Assembly: GCA_965644315.1 (NCBI GenBank)
Contig: CBFFRQ010000013.1
Coordinates: forward strand, 248,001-312,000
Length of the DNA: 64,000 nt
Reading direction: 5' to 3'
Source of the DNA: Caecitellus pseudoparvulus
Taxonomy: Eukaryota; Bigyra: Bicosoecida
In this document: positions 9,020-20,700 of the stretch, one piece after another
Position numbering within the stretch: position 1 is the stretch's first letter
How the letters are laid out: each line of letters begins with the position of its first letter
Made by a program: the position numbers and the translations under genes
Notes under the pieces: model-generated
What the model was told of the DNA's origin: nothing
What the model saw: only the letters and a program-made list of their open reading frames with translations
Databases searched by the model: none

Positions 9020-10750
9020 ATGGCACGCCTCGGCAACTGCTCGATTGCTGAGGCGGGCACTCTGGGTGCTTTTGTGCTGCATCTCGTCTTTTTTACACTG
9101 CTTGGTACTAGCGATGGTCAAAGTACGTGCCTCGCCGCCCTGGCACTGAGCGGCGCGAGGCTGGCACGCGTTTCGCTGGCGTTTGCAGGTAAGGCTGAAA
9201 GCGCCCAGCTGGCGGCTCATTTTGTGACGCTCATGTTCGTTGCGACCTTCCTCGGCCTGATTCTGGGCCTACTTTTCTTCGCCATTCTCTTCACGGAGGC
9301 CCGCTCTCGCGTGGTGAACGTAGCGCTCGCCGTCGCGGCTGTCCTCGTTGTGGTGTTGCTTGGCTCCCTGTACCAGCAAGGGCATGTCCTGCTCCCGACT
9401 CTTCTGCTGGTGTTGAGCTTGACGGAAATCATCAGGGTGCTGCAGCCTCACATGATGCCGCAGTACATGGAGGCAGTCCTGGACCTCATCACGTCCATGG
9501 TCTCTGACCTACCAGGGGTTGTGGGTGTGGCTGCGTGCGCTGCTGTGGCGCAGGTGCTCTACCTCGTGTTGTGGGTGCTGACATTCGGCAGCGTCCTGCG
9601 AGCACCTCTCAGCGAAGCGGCAACACTCTGGCAACTGGCCTACCTCTTCCTCTCACTTCGCTGGACTCTCGGCACCGTGCACGGGGTGGTGCACGGCGTC
9701 TCCGGTGCAGCCATGCGGCACTGGCTCCAGGACAAAGCGAATGCTGCTGCTGTCAGCGAGGCTGCAGCGGAAGCCCACGGCCAAGTGACGTCTACTTCGC
9801 ACGTTCCTGCGGCTGACGACGCGGAGTTTGGCCTGGGAAGCCCGCAATCCCCGCCGCCCAGTGCAGCCGCATCGCCACCGGGCGCCACTGGCCACATGCC
9901 TGAGGGGACAGAAGACTCGCCTGTGCCCCCGGCGGAACCCCAGGTGCTTGCTAGTGAAATAGATGCCGATGCGCCCTGGGAGAGCATGGGTGCGGCCCAT
10001 GTGGGCTCAGCTGGGACTGCCATGGCGGGGGGAGCGTCCCACATGCCACTCTCTGCAGAAGCTGAGGCGTCTCGCACGGAGGGGGTGCAGCTGCCCTTCC
10101 AGCTGGCGGCCAGAGCTGCAACCCTCTCGCTTGCCTCCTTGTCTCTAGGCAGTCTCCTGGGGCTGGTGAGCCCGGTCATGTGGCCCCTGCTGCGATGTGG
10201 CAGGCTGATGGGGCACCGGTGTGGTTGGGCGGCTGGGCGACGGCTCGGCAATGGCGCGGCGGCAGGGGCCGAGGCCGTGCTCATGCGAAGCCACAAGTAC
10301 ACCTTGGTGAATGTGGTGTGGGGGCAAGAGTCATGGGCGTCAGCTGCGCGCCAACTGTGGCGAGAGTTCGTCATGCGCGGCTCCGAGGCAGTGGTCACAC
10401 ATGACTACACTGACCGCTTCATGCTGCACGTGTGCGTTTTGGGGGGCGCCATGGTCACTTGCTTGACGGGGGTTGGCTTTATCTACGGGCCTACATTCAT
10501 CAGCCTCCTCTTGGCAGTGTTCTGGCTGGGTTTTGCTGGTGTAGCGCTGTTCATGGGAGTCGTGGAAGGGGCGGACGCGGGCTTGGTTGTTGCGTTCACG
10601 CAAGCTCCTGAGGTCATCTCCACAGCACACTGGACCTTGTACCATCGCTATGTGCGACTTGCAGAGACACAGGTCTTGCGGCGAGGGCCAGTTCCAGGGT
10701 CTGAAGCGGCGCCGCAGGCTGTCGGAGCTGATCGTCAAGTCGCTCCGTGA
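9020..10750 (+). CDS. Choline-transporter-like (CTL/PNS1) membrane protein
   Basis: Single exon, 576 residues from the ATG at 9020 (the reading frame is open further upstream without a better ATG). Several hydrophobic helices occur in the first 230 residues and after residue 360, separated by a long hydrophilic Pro/Ser/Glu-rich loop (about 255-350). The C-terminus, with FVMRGSEAVVTHDYTDRF, a Gly-rich helix pair ending FWLGFAGVALFMGVV, then EGADAGLVVAFTQAPEV, has the layout of the DUF580/CTL family (SLC44, yeast Pns1). Choline transport is proven only for some members, so substrate is inferred. The loop insertion is longer than typical. Confidence 0.7.
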   Translation: MARLGNCSIAEAGTLGAFVLHLVFFTLLGTSDGQSTCLAALALSGARLARVSLAFAGKAESAQLAAHFVTLMFVATFLGLILGLLFFAILFTEARSRVVNVALAVAAVLVVVLLGSLYQQGHVLLPTLLLVLSLTEIIRVLQPHMMPQYMEAVLDLITSMVSDLPGVVGVAACAAVAQVLYLVLWVLTFGSVLRAPLSEAATLWQLAYLFLSLRWTLGTVHGVVHGVSGAAMRHWLQDKANAAAVSEAAAEAHGQVTSTSHVPAADDAEFGLGSPQSPPPSAAASPPGATGHMPEGTEDSPVPPAEPQVLASEIDADAPWESMGAAHVGSAGTAMAGGASHMPLSAEAEASRTEGVQLPFQLAARAATLSLASLSLGSLLGLVSPVMWPLLRCGRLMGHRCGWAAGRRLGNGAAAGAEAVLMRSHKYTLVNVVWGQESWASAARQLWREFVMRGSEAVVTHDYTDRFMLHVCVLGGAMVTCLTGVGFIYGPTFISLLLAVFWLGFAGVALFMGVVEGADAGLVVAFTQAPEVISTAHWTLYHRYVRLAETQVLRRGPVPGSEAAPQAVGADRQVAP

Positions 10751-10910
10751 TCGCCCTAGCACTGCGTGCTGCGTGCCCAGCTACGCTCAAAACACTCCGC
10801 CTCGAGCAAGTCTTGCAAGTTTCAGTGACTGCGGTCAGTGCTGTCTCCGAGGGCGGGGTGACCTGCATGTGTGTTGAGCGCTCGTGAGCGGTGCGCGCAG
10901 GGTAGGCAGC

Positions 10911-13900
10911 ATGGCTGCAGCCAGTGGCCAGCACCAGGCCGAAGCCTTGCTCAAGAGGGCGGCTCCAGTGGACGAGGAGGAGCTCGGCGACTTTCTTGCT
11001 CGGGTTCAGGAAGTTAATGAACAGATTCAGCTCCTGAAAGCAGGGGCCGACCCGGATTCCATCACAGACGTGCGTAGTTGTGGCAGCGTTTCCAACGGAT
11101 GAAACGCTCGCCGCACTTTCCGTCCTTCCACTCCCTTGTGCAGGCTCATGCCCGGGAAAAGGCAGAAAAGGCAGCCAAAGCAGCCGAGCGAGCTAGGGCG
11201 CGACAGGAGGCGGAGGATGAGGAGCGCATTCGTGGCTTAGAGATCTCCCGTCGCCTGGACAAGGAGGCAAAGGTACGTGCTCTGGGCAACGGAGGCTCAT
11301 GGGGCACACGGCAAGGCGGCCGCTTCTCACACCGCGCAGGCATCTGAGATGAAGCGAGAGCGCTTGAAATGGTGGCGGTATGCACTGCTGAGGTTCGGGC
11401 GAGAGCCATCAGACCGCGCAAGCCCGGTGGCCGAAGCGGACGCCGCCGAGCTGGTCGAGGATATTGCAGCCGTCAAGGCAGAGGGTGCTGCCGATGCCAC
11501 AGACGCCGAGAGGGAGGCTGCAGCAAAAAAGCAAGGCTACACTGGCTTGGACTACAGCGTCTGGGAAGCTTGGGAGCCAGATGACCCGGCATCCAAGGAA
11601 GAAGCTGCAGAGGCTGAAGCGGCCAAGCAAAAAGCGGAAGACTCCGCCTTCGAGGCTGCCAACCCCCAGTTCTGCGGGCAGTTTCTGGCCGACATGCGCA
11701 AGCGGCGGGAGAAAGAAGCCCAGAAGGTGGAGGACTCGAAGCGCCTGCGCCTCAAAGGCAATGCTGCGTTCAAGGCAGGCAGGTCGGAGCGTGCACTCAC
11801 CCTGTACCACGAGTGTCTCTCCCTCACCCCCTTCGACGTTGCAGTGTTGAACAATCTGGCTGCTGCGGCTGGTGCAACGGGGCAATTGGAATCCGCTGTG
11901 GACTTCGCAGACCGCTCCCTGTACTTGGATGCGCACCAGCCCAAGGCCCTCTTCCGCCGTGCCGGCCTGCTCCGACGGCTGGGCATGTCCGCCGCTGCGG
12001 TCCTGGACCTAACCCGTGCTGCAGCGGAGAAGCCTGGCAACGCTCAAATCCGCCATGCACTCTTGGATGCGCAGGCAGCGCTTGAAGAAGAGCAAGAGGT
12101 GAAGGCAGCCGACGCCCTGCTGTCAGCAGGTGACTCCAAGGAGCACGAAGGGAGCGACGGTACTTTTTCGGTTCGAATTTGTGCCCCTTCTCCGGCCGAG
12201 TCAGTAACGGACTTGTGTGCCTTCATTGTGGCCGCAGGGGACGAGACCTTTGGTTCCAGAGCACAGGCAGTGGGCCGAGCCTGCACTCTGCTGCACACTG
12301 CACTTCAGCGCGGCTCGCTTGCTGGGGCTGAAGAGACGCCCCTCCCCTCCCCGCTGCAGTGGAGCACAGTCGCAGCACCTGCCGCTCCTGCTCCTGTCCC
12401 CACCACTGCAGCGGTGCTGCACGCGTTGATTCGTCAATCAGGCGCTTTAGACGCGTTGTTACACAAGCTGACTCACCTTTCTCGCTCTTCATTCCCCCGA
12501 AACGGCAACACGGTCCTGCCTCCGATGCTCGCACTCATTGCAGTGGTGTTGGAGCGCCCCCTGTCAGCCTCTGTTGTCCGCGAAGCAAACTGCATTCCAC
12601 TCCTTGCTGGCTGGCTGGCGGGCATTGCTGCAAACGCTGCGACGCCAGCTCTAGCGTTTGTCACGCCGCAAGGCTGGCCCGCGCCGCCAAAGGCGCCCAG
12701 CAGCTCCCACCCGCGTGGAAGGCACACACTTGAACAGTTGTCATTGGCTGGGGTATCATCAGTAGCCTCTGACAAGGTCCCTTCCGCACGCACTGTGGGT
12801 AAGGCAGTGTCCCTCCTTCTCACCGCAGTGCGCCAGGCTCGCCCGCACGATACTGACGGAGAGAAAGACGAGCGGTTCTTGCGTCAGCTTGTGCAAACGG
12901 ATCGCGCCTTGATTCACACAGCACTCCCGCAGCTGCTCCTGTGGATTGTTGCCTGTTTGACTGTGCTGCCCGCACCTGGTGCGGGGGACACTTCCAGCGC
13001 CAGTGTGTCCAGTGACGAGGCACAGCACGCTCAGGAAAGCTGCATGGGATTGTTAGATGACGTAGCCAGCCTGGTGCAGTTCGTGGCCTTGCGTTCAAAC
13101 ACGGATGCTGTGCCCGGTGCTGTGACGGATGGGGCAGTGGAGGCATGGGCCGAAGCCACAGCCTTGTGCCCTGTGCCGCTGCTGCTGCGCTCTATCGGCG
13201 CGGTACTTCCGAGGGCCATGCTTGACGAAGGAGTCCTACTACATCCATGCTTGCAAGCCGCCACGGCCGCCCTTGCGAACTGCGCGCATCACCCAGCGCT
13301 GCGTGAATTCTTTGCGACGCGGATGGACACAGGCAGCGCTGCTGCCCGCGGCGCCACAGCGCTGCAGCCCCTCGTCAGCCTGCTGCACCTGCCTTCTTCA
13401 GACAGCGGCGCGTGGGAGCGCGTGAGCGCTCAGAGCATGGCAGCTCTCACGAATGCGTGCACGCAGTGCCCGGCCGTCGCTGCCGCCGCAGTGGAAGCGG
13501 GGGCGCCCGCTGCCCTCCTTGCTGCCATATCTGCAACGTTGGGGCTAGAGACAGAGGCACCCGTGCCTGCTGTCACGCCCTTGGTCTTGCTGCGCACCAG
13601 TGGCTTGCTTTCTCGGCTGGCCATCATGGATTCGTCGGGCGCGGCTCTGCTGCACCTCCGCAAGGCCTCCACGTGCAAGCAGTTGGCAGGCTGCCTTGGG
13701 GCGCTGATCGACAGGCAAGTGTTTGGCAAGGGCCCCGCGCTCCCCATCTCCGGCAGCGAGGGCGAGCACGTCGCTGGCTGCACGGACTCCCTCGTTTTGC
13801 TGGTTACCGCCATGACCACGACCAAGCAGGCAGCTTCCAGCACAGGGAAGGCTGGTGCCGCAGCAGCAGGTGCAGCTTTAGCTATCCTTATTCGGTGCGG

Positions 13901-14375
13901 TGCTATGGGCTCTCTTGTCGCTTGGCTGGGACACTGTGTGCGGCAGGCGCAGGCAGCTGCCAGGGCCCGTATCGCGCCCACAGTTGCCGCTCTGCCAGCA
14001 GGCGGCGCTGCTGGTGCCGACCCAAGGCTCGTAGAGAGGCTGCCTGTGCCGCCATCTGCGCTGCGCAGTTCCTTGGCACCGCGCCTTAGAGCTTGTGGCA
14101 ATGTGGCCAAGTTCATCACCAACTCGGCTGCAGCTGCCACAGCAGGCGCCGCTGTGGACCCTAGCGATGTCTTCGAGGCAGCCTTGCTTGGCAACGCAGT
14201 GGAGGCCCTCACAGAAGTGGTCAAGGCGGCAGAAGAAGGAAGCCCCGTCCGCCAAAATGCTGCCATCGCGCTTGCTCGCCTGGCGAAGGACCCCGCTTGC
14301 CGTGCAAGGCTTCGCGAGTGTGGCGGCATGGGCGTGCTCATGCAGCTCCACAAGGAGATAGCGCCTGCAAAGTGA
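10911..14375 (+). CDS. TTC12: TTC12-like TPR/armadillo protein (dynein arm assembly)
   Basis: Three exons: 10911-11069, 11144-11272 and 11340-14375, both introns phase 0; 1107 residues. The N-terminus EELGDFLARVQEVNEQIQLL matches the start of TTC12 (DLEKFLKNVDEISNLIQ). A charged coiled segment follows, then three TPR units (about 232-350: LRLKGNAAFKAGRSERAL, VLNNLAAAAGATGQLESAV, ALFRRAGLLRRLGMSAAAV). The remaining 700 residues are helical armadillo-like repeats ending VRQNAAIALARLAKD, equivalent to VQVNAGIALGKLC at the TTC12 C-terminus. TTC12 is a cytoplasmic factor for axonemal dynein assembly, so a motile flagellum is implied. UNC45-like co-chaperones share this layout and are the main alternative. 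Confidence 0.8.
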
Positions 14376-14511
14376 CCCTCGGCAGACAATTTAGTCTCAC
14401 CCATAAACAGCCCAGAAGTTGCACACCCTACATGCCCCATAGCCGCGATATTGCAGGCAGGTCTAGAGCACCAGTTGCTTGGCTCTGCGCTTGGGCAAGG
14501 CTTGCCCCACC

Positions 14512-16211
14512 ATGGCAGCAACCAAGTCGAAGACATGGAGCGAGAAGTTTAGCAGCGCCCGGCGGCGGATGAAGCAGAAAGTGTACGAGTTCGCAGGGCG
14601 TGCAGATTCGAGCAAGGACACTGAAGCGTTCGCCCGTGATGATCATCGGTGCGTTTGGGCTCCGGCGTGGTGCTGCCAGCTGAAACGCCACTGCAACGCC
14701 CGCTGCAGGTTGGAGGCTGCTGTTGCATCACTGCGGGAAATGAAGGTGCACATCACCGAGTTTCTCGAGGGCATGCACATGTTCACGGCGACATCTCAGG
14801 AGCTATGCAGCGATCTTCGAAGCAAGACGGCCCGGCATTCGGCAGCATCTGTGCAGTTGGTGCACGGCACAGGCGACGGTGTGAGGGCGCTGAGCAAGCT
14901 GAATGCGGACATGGACGCATACATCACAACGCAGATGAACCTGAAACTGGCTGTGTATCGGTCCTGTGAGCGAGTGATGACTGAGCGCTTGCTGCGGCCC
15001 ATTGCGGGGCTGCTTGGCAATGTCGACACTGTGCGACACCTGCTGGAGAAGCGCCGTAGGTACCAGACAGATGTCGATGCCTACAAACGCAAGGTACGTT
15101 ACCTCCACGATGCTCACGCCTCCTTGCGCGCTGCAGGCACCCGCTTGCGCCTTCCGCTCTGCAGCTTGACTCTGCGAGAGCGAAGGCCAGCAAAACGGGA
15201 AGCGCCAGCGACCACAGTGAAGTGACGCGTCAAACAAGCAAGCTGCGGGACGCCAAGGATCGCTATGAAGCTGTAGAAGAGAGTGTGACGGCATCTCTGG
15301 ACGCTCTGGAGGCGAGCATGGCTGCCTTGACTGCAGACGTCTTCCACACCCAGGTCGCAGTGACCTTTCAGCTCCATTCCTTTGCTGCAGACGCGCTCAG
15401 CGGCCTCTTGCCAGCGGTGCCACAAGCTGCAACACCCATGGTGGAAGTTTCAAGGTACATCAAGCAAGCCTCTGGTGGGCTCGTGCAAGGCTCTGGCGGC
15501 AGCTCCGCCAGCACTGCCCTTGGCTCGGTCTCTGCAGCTTCGGCCGGCGCTGGGCTGGACGAGCGTGCCAAGAGCGCACAAACGCGCACCCGGGCAGGCT
15601 ACGCCTTCCCAAGTCTGGCAGAGGCCAACCGAGAGGTGGCTCGGGGAGAGTCCTTGCCACCTCACTTGTGGGGCACCGACGCGCCGGCCGCCACCAAGTC
15701 GCAGCCGGGCCGGGTGAGCCTGGAAGGAACCCTTCAGACCCTGCACAACCTCCTGCGCGACCCGGCCACAGACCTGTACGCGATGGAATCAGGATCCTCT
15801 GCACCCTATGCGGGGGAGGCCTTGGCTGGCATCACTGAGGATGTCCCAACACCTCCGCCTGCTTCGTCCCAGTCGGCTGGTGGAGGCGCAGATGAGGGTG
15901 TTGGGGGGGGCTCACGGGGAGAGGCTGATGCCTCCCCCCCATCGACTCCCACAGGGGGCGAATCCGCAACAGGCGGCTTCTTGGCCACAGCTACTTTTGA
16001 CTTTGACTCGGTGGACGCAGACGAAGTGTGCATTGCGGAGGGAGACGTGCTGAGGGTGTCTGAGGCGGAGGGGGAGTGGTGGCGCGGCACCATCATCAAG
16101 GCAGAGCGAGATTTGCCGCCCCCCGGACCGTCCGCCAAGGCCCGCCTGGGCAGCTCCGGACTCTTCCCAGGGTCGTACGTGTCCCGGCAGGAAGGGGGTG
16201 GTGCTCCGTGA
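14512..16211 (+). CDS. BAR-SH3 membrane-remodelling protein (amphiphysin/endophilin-like)
   Basis: Three exons: 14512-14648, 14709-15093 and 15165-16211; 522 residues. The first intron is 60 bp, in frame and stop-free, so retention would only insert 20 residues. Residues 1 to about 290 form a helical BAR domain (YEFAGRADSSKDTEAF near the start, KRRRYQTDVDAYKRK, then SKLRDAKDRYEAVEES). A disordered Ser/Gly/Pro linker precedes a C-terminal SH3 domain (about 443-518): ATFDFDSVDADEVCIAEGD, EGEWWRGTI, SGLFPGSYV. The family bends membranes in endocytosis and recruits proline-rich partners. The stop is 13 bp from the convergent HIBCH stop. Confidence 0.88.
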
Positions 16212-16224
16212 AGCTGGGCGCCCG

Positions 16225-17463
16225 TCACATGCGCGGCGTCTCATCCAAGATGCCTGACGAATCCACCATGTCTTGCTTCTTCATCAGCTCCAAGCCTTGC
16301 ACGCCCTGCGGCAGCTTAAAGTGGCCGTCCACGCTGGCCTGCTCCAGCTGCTGCAAGGTGCTCGGCTGCCACACAGGCTTGCGGTCCTTGTCCACGAGCT
16401 GGGCGCGGACGCCTTCGTAGAAATCTACGCCCCGCATGCAGTTCAACGCCACTGCGAACTCCATCTTGAAGACATCCTCCAGGGACATGGTGCTCCCAGC
16501 TTGCTGTGCTTGGAAGGTCACTGCCAGCGAAGTTGGGGAGACGCGCTGGAGAGTCTTGAGGCTGCGCTTGACCCACGTTGCAGAGGCATCGTCCTCGGCA
16601 CGGCTGAGGGCTGCACCCAGCTCCGAGACAATATCAAGGACGCTGTTGTGGGTGAATGCCTGCTCGATCAGGCTTGCGTGCTTCACGTGGTCGGCATCGG
16701 CAGCCAGTGCCGTGACCTCCTCTCGGGAAGCAGCCAGGCCCTGCACCAAGTCCTCCACCTGGGCTCCAGACTGGCATTGGCCCAAATCCGCCTTCAGTGC
16801 AGCCATGGACTCCGGCTTCACGTAGTGTGTTGCCAGGCCTGCTTGCACCGCGGCTGCACCTGTGATGGGTGACCCCGTCAGCGCCATGTACATGCCAAGG
16901 CCTGGGGCCAGCCTGGGCAGGTAGTACGAGCCACCCACATCTGGAAACAGACCGATACCAGTCTCTGGCATGGAGAAGTGCGTGGAATCTGTGGCCACTC
17001 GCACAGAGGCCCCGATTGACACTCCGAAGCCTCCGCCAATGACCAAGCCCTCCAGCAGTGCAACGTATGGCTTGAACGCCGAGCTTCGAGCAATGAGATG
17101 ATCCAGCGTGTACTCTTCCCGGAAGAACGCCTCTTGGGCAGCTCGGGCCTCGGGTGCTCCATCCTTCCCTGCCGTGAGCACCTTGATGTCCCCACCAGCG
17201 CAGAAGGCTCGCCCGCCCGCGCCTTGCAGCACCACAGCTGCCACGGAGGGGTCAGAGTTGAGCTTCAGGAGTTGCTCTGTCAACGTCCGCACCATGCTCA
17301 AATTCAGTGCGTTCATGGCCTTCGGCCGGTTCAGCGTCACCTGCGCCACGGCTGCATGCCGATCGATCAGAACGTCAGGCGCAGTGGTGCAAAGTCCGCA
17401 TGCCCACGGTCCAGTCAGGCTGCGGGCCACCGCCGCACTGCGCTGGCTGGCGCGAGACAGCAT
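16225..17463 (-). CDS. HIBCH: 3-hydroxyisobutyryl-CoA hydrolase, mitochondrial
   Basis: Single exon, 412 residues, beginning with an Arg/Ser/Ala-rich presequence (MLSRASQRSAAVARSLTG). It belongs to the crotonase superfamily: FCAGGDI at 87-93 and GLVIGGG at 139-145 form the oxyanion hole. MPETGIGLFPDVGG (Glu167, Asp175) is the HIBCH signature distinguishing it from enoyl-CoA hydratase. It hydrolyses 3-hydroxyisobutyryl-CoA in valine breakdown. The length is that expected for the family. A peroxisomal relative is possible, but the N-terminus favours mitochondria. Confidence 0.92.
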   Translation of the reverse strand: MLSRASQRSAAVARSLTGPWACGLCTTAPDVLIDRHAAVAQVTLNRPKAMNALNLSMVRTLTEQLLKLNSDPSVAAVVLQGAGGRAFCAGGDIKVLTAGKDGAPEARAAQEAFFREEYTLDHLIARSSAFKPYVALLEGLVIGGGFGVSIGASVRVATDSTHFSMPETGIGLFPDVGGSYYLPRLAPGLGMYMALTGSPITGAAAVQAGLATHYVKPESMAALKADLGQCQSGAQVEDLVQGLAASREEVTALAADADHVKHASLIEQAFTHNSVLDIVSELGAALSRAEDDASATWVKRSLKTLQRVSPTSLAVTFQAQQAGSTMSLEDVFKMEFAVALNCMRGVDFYEGVRAQLVDKDRKPVWQPSTLQQLEQASVDGHFKLPQGVQGLELMKKQDMVDSSGILDETPRM

Positions 17464-17781
17464 GTTGAAAGGCTATGGGACTGTGCACAACAAGGCGCCA
17501 CGACTGCCTCAATTTGCATTCACGAAGGAGTTTTGTTTCCAGTGCCAACCGGCAGTTGAGGGGGAGTTTCAGCACTGCATTTCACTGTCACAAAGAAGAA
17601 TGGTCCGGCCCCAGACGTCCCACCCATACCACCTGCCCATAACTCACAAGCTCTCAATACTGGCTCCTGAAGAATAGTCTGCGAAGTGGATCGGGCGCAC
17701 CCTGCTGAACTGCCTTTGGTGAGGCGCGCGTCCTGTTTGGCAAGCAACGGAAACTCGTGGGGATGGGGGAACCAGCGGGCA
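17464..17781. other. Intergenic, no gene seen
   Basis: 318 bp between the HIBCH start and the stop of the large IQ-motif gene, both on minus. It must contain the IQ gene's 3' UTR and the HIBCH promoter. No RNA gene or convincing ORF. Confidence 0.4.
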
Positions 17782-20700
17782 CTACTGCATGCCCAAGACG
17801 TGACGGGCTTTCTCCGCGGTTGGCGCTTTGCTCTGGATGCCAAGCATGCGGCGGGCTTTATCACCGGCGTCCACCTCCTGCAACCCCAACGTCCCCGCTG
17901 CCTTGCTGCTCACCTCTCCGTTCCGCCCGGTATTTGGCTCATGCACGAAGCTGGACCCACCAGCCCCTGGCGGAGGGGGTGGAACTTGTGCGCCTGCTGA
18001 CGCTGGCGGAGGTGGAGGTGGCGCTTGCAGGCCGGATTGTGGTGGAGGCGGCGGCGGCGCCGTGGCAGTGGTCACTGGCGGAGGAGGGGGGGCTGGGGAG
18101 CCACCTGGTGGCGGGGGCGGGGGGGCCTGTCCAGCCTCACCTTGCGCTGCAGTGGGTGGCTCGGGAGTCGCTTGCGGGATCGCAGCACCCTGAGGAGGTG
18201 GCGGTGGTGGTGACGCCGTTTGCTGGGCAGCTGCTGGCTGGGGCTGGGACTGAGGTTCCGGAGCTGGAGGGGATGTGGTCGGCGTTTGTGCAGCCACCAC
18301 ACCACGTTGGCTTGCCCCCCCAGTGCTGTTGCCACGCATGTAGGCAGTATCAGTGCCAGCTGAGGTGAAGGTGAGAGAGCAAGGCAGCACGCGGTGCAAG
18401 GGTGTCAGGGGAGGGGAGCAGTGGGCAAGTGGCGCGAGGTGGCAGGTGACTTACCGTCTTCTTCTTCGGCCTCGGCATCGATGATGACCCACGAGCGCAC
18501 ATTCACGAAGCCAACAGCAGGCCCGTCTTTCTGGGTCCGCAAACTCAATTCAATTTCTGTGCGAAGGAGGAGAGCGTGTAGTGCGAAGGAGGGGGGGGGG
18601 GCGCATACGTGTGAAAGCAAACTACGCACCAGGCTGTGTCAAAAACTGCTTGTCAAACACTTCATCCAGCTCGTCATTCACAGGGATCACGACAGGGGGC
18701 AGCACTGGGTTGGCCTGGGCAGGCCTTGGGAGCTGGAATGGCGAGACGAAATGCTGCACAGCGTCATGCGTGTCCACGCGCAGGGTGGCAGAGCCGCAGA
18801 ATGCGTGCAGAGGGGTGCTGGCCGGGTCCATCGCAGGCGCCTCGCTCATGGGACATGCCCACACTTGCACAACGACGGTGTTGGGTGTGGCTGTCTTCGT
18901 TGTGGTTTGGGATGGGTCGTCTTCCACGTGCCACTGCCAGATCGTGTTCTCGAACAGGCAGGAGGCGTGTGGAGCCTGCACGACTGCGGGAGGAACCAGC
19001 CCTGCACTGGAGTGCCGCAGCTTCAACTTGCCGGTTTGGGGATTGGTGAAAGCCAACTTGACGATTGCGTACACCTTGCGAGGGCTGTTCTGGCCTTCCG
19101 GATCGTCAGGGAGCATGCCGTCACCCACAGCGGGGACGCTGAGCTGTGAAATGCCAGTGATCATGGCCTTCACAAAAAGAGGCAGCGGCTTCATGGAGGG
19201 GTCCCCTGCTTCTGCAACTGGCATGGGTGCCGGCGCCACAGTGGCTGAAGGTGCTTCGGGTGCCGTTTCAGACTTAGTGGAGGGCAGTGGCGGAGCAGGG
19301 GCGCTGGCTTGCCCGACATGGTCAGCTCCAGGCTGCGGAGCTGAGCTGTGTTGGTCTGGTGGTGGTGGAGGTGCTGTTTGCTGCGGGGGCGGAGGAACTG
19401 GGGCGGCGGGGGGTGCAGGCGGCTGGGCCGGAGGCGGCGGTGCTTTATCAGAGGTCCCAAATGGCCCAGCTGGGGAAGGAGGCTGGCCACGTGCGCCCTG
19501 ATCCACAGCGGCCCGCTGGGGAGGTGGTGCAGGTACCTCCTCAAAGCCCATGCTCTGGCTCCCCGCCCCAGCGGAGGGTGATGCTACCAGGGCTCCCGAC
19601 AGAGACATGCCAGGGGCTGGCAAGCCAGAAGCCACTTCTGTCGGAGCAGGGTGTAAGGAGGCCTCATTTGGCTCGGCAAAACTTGCTGACAAGTCGAAGT
19701 GAGGCTGGGCAAGTTCGAAACAGTCATCGCTTCGGCGTGTCATACCGAACAACGGCTTGAGCAACGAAACCAGCTCGGGGAACGTTCGTGCAGTTGGCTT
19801 GTACAGTCCCGAGCCCAGCTCTGCTTCCATGTACCACTGAATGGTGGCCTGCGCTGCTGGCACTGCGGGCGGCGAGCGCAGTGTTAGGCCTGAGACCCGC
19901 ACAACCCAATTCTTCGGATTCTGAGTCGACTCTGTGGCGACGGAGAACTTGACGTTTGGCACAAAAGCAAAGTCTCCAACATGGCATGGCACAGGCCCTC
20001 CATCGTGCGGCTTCATAGTCGGTGAGCACAGCACCCGGTCACTACCAGAAGGCGGAGCATCACCGGCCGCCGCGAGCTTGCTTTTCGCGACCTCCGAAGG
20101 CAGGGGCGTGTCCCCTGGAAACAACAGAGCATGGGGTGGAGTGTACTGGGGTGAAGAGGGGTCGCTCTTGGGGCCCCGCGCTACCCCTTCCCGCGCCCAA
20201 ACATCGTCTGCTTTTCGGTATGTCAGCCCGCTGGGCAGCTCCCTGACAACGCGGGGCCGCTCACTGAAAAACTCCCCCGTTGCGTTGTACAATCCGCAAC
20301 CAGGCTGCACCTCCCTGAACCACTGCAACCTCAATGAAGCACTCTCAGCAGCTGTACGTTCAACAGTGCCTGCGTCAGGAGGGACCCTGCCGACATAGAC
20401 GGCCGGAAGCGATCCTCCTGACGGAGCCTGGATGGCAGTGATGCGGCACACCCAATACCGGGGGAGGTCTGTGTCCGTATCTGCTCCACCCAAGAAACGC
20501 GCATTCTTCATGTATACAAAGGAGCCAACCGAGAGCTTCTCGCCGTACTTTCCATGGCTGTCTGCTACCGCGTCTGTCACCCCTGCCTTGCCTCCTTGCC
20601 GCGGGCCGTGCGACTTGATGGCAGCCTCGTTGGCTGACAGTGTGTCCTCGTCGACCTCGGGCGCTTCCACCACAGGGAAGCACTGCCAAGCTCTAGTTCC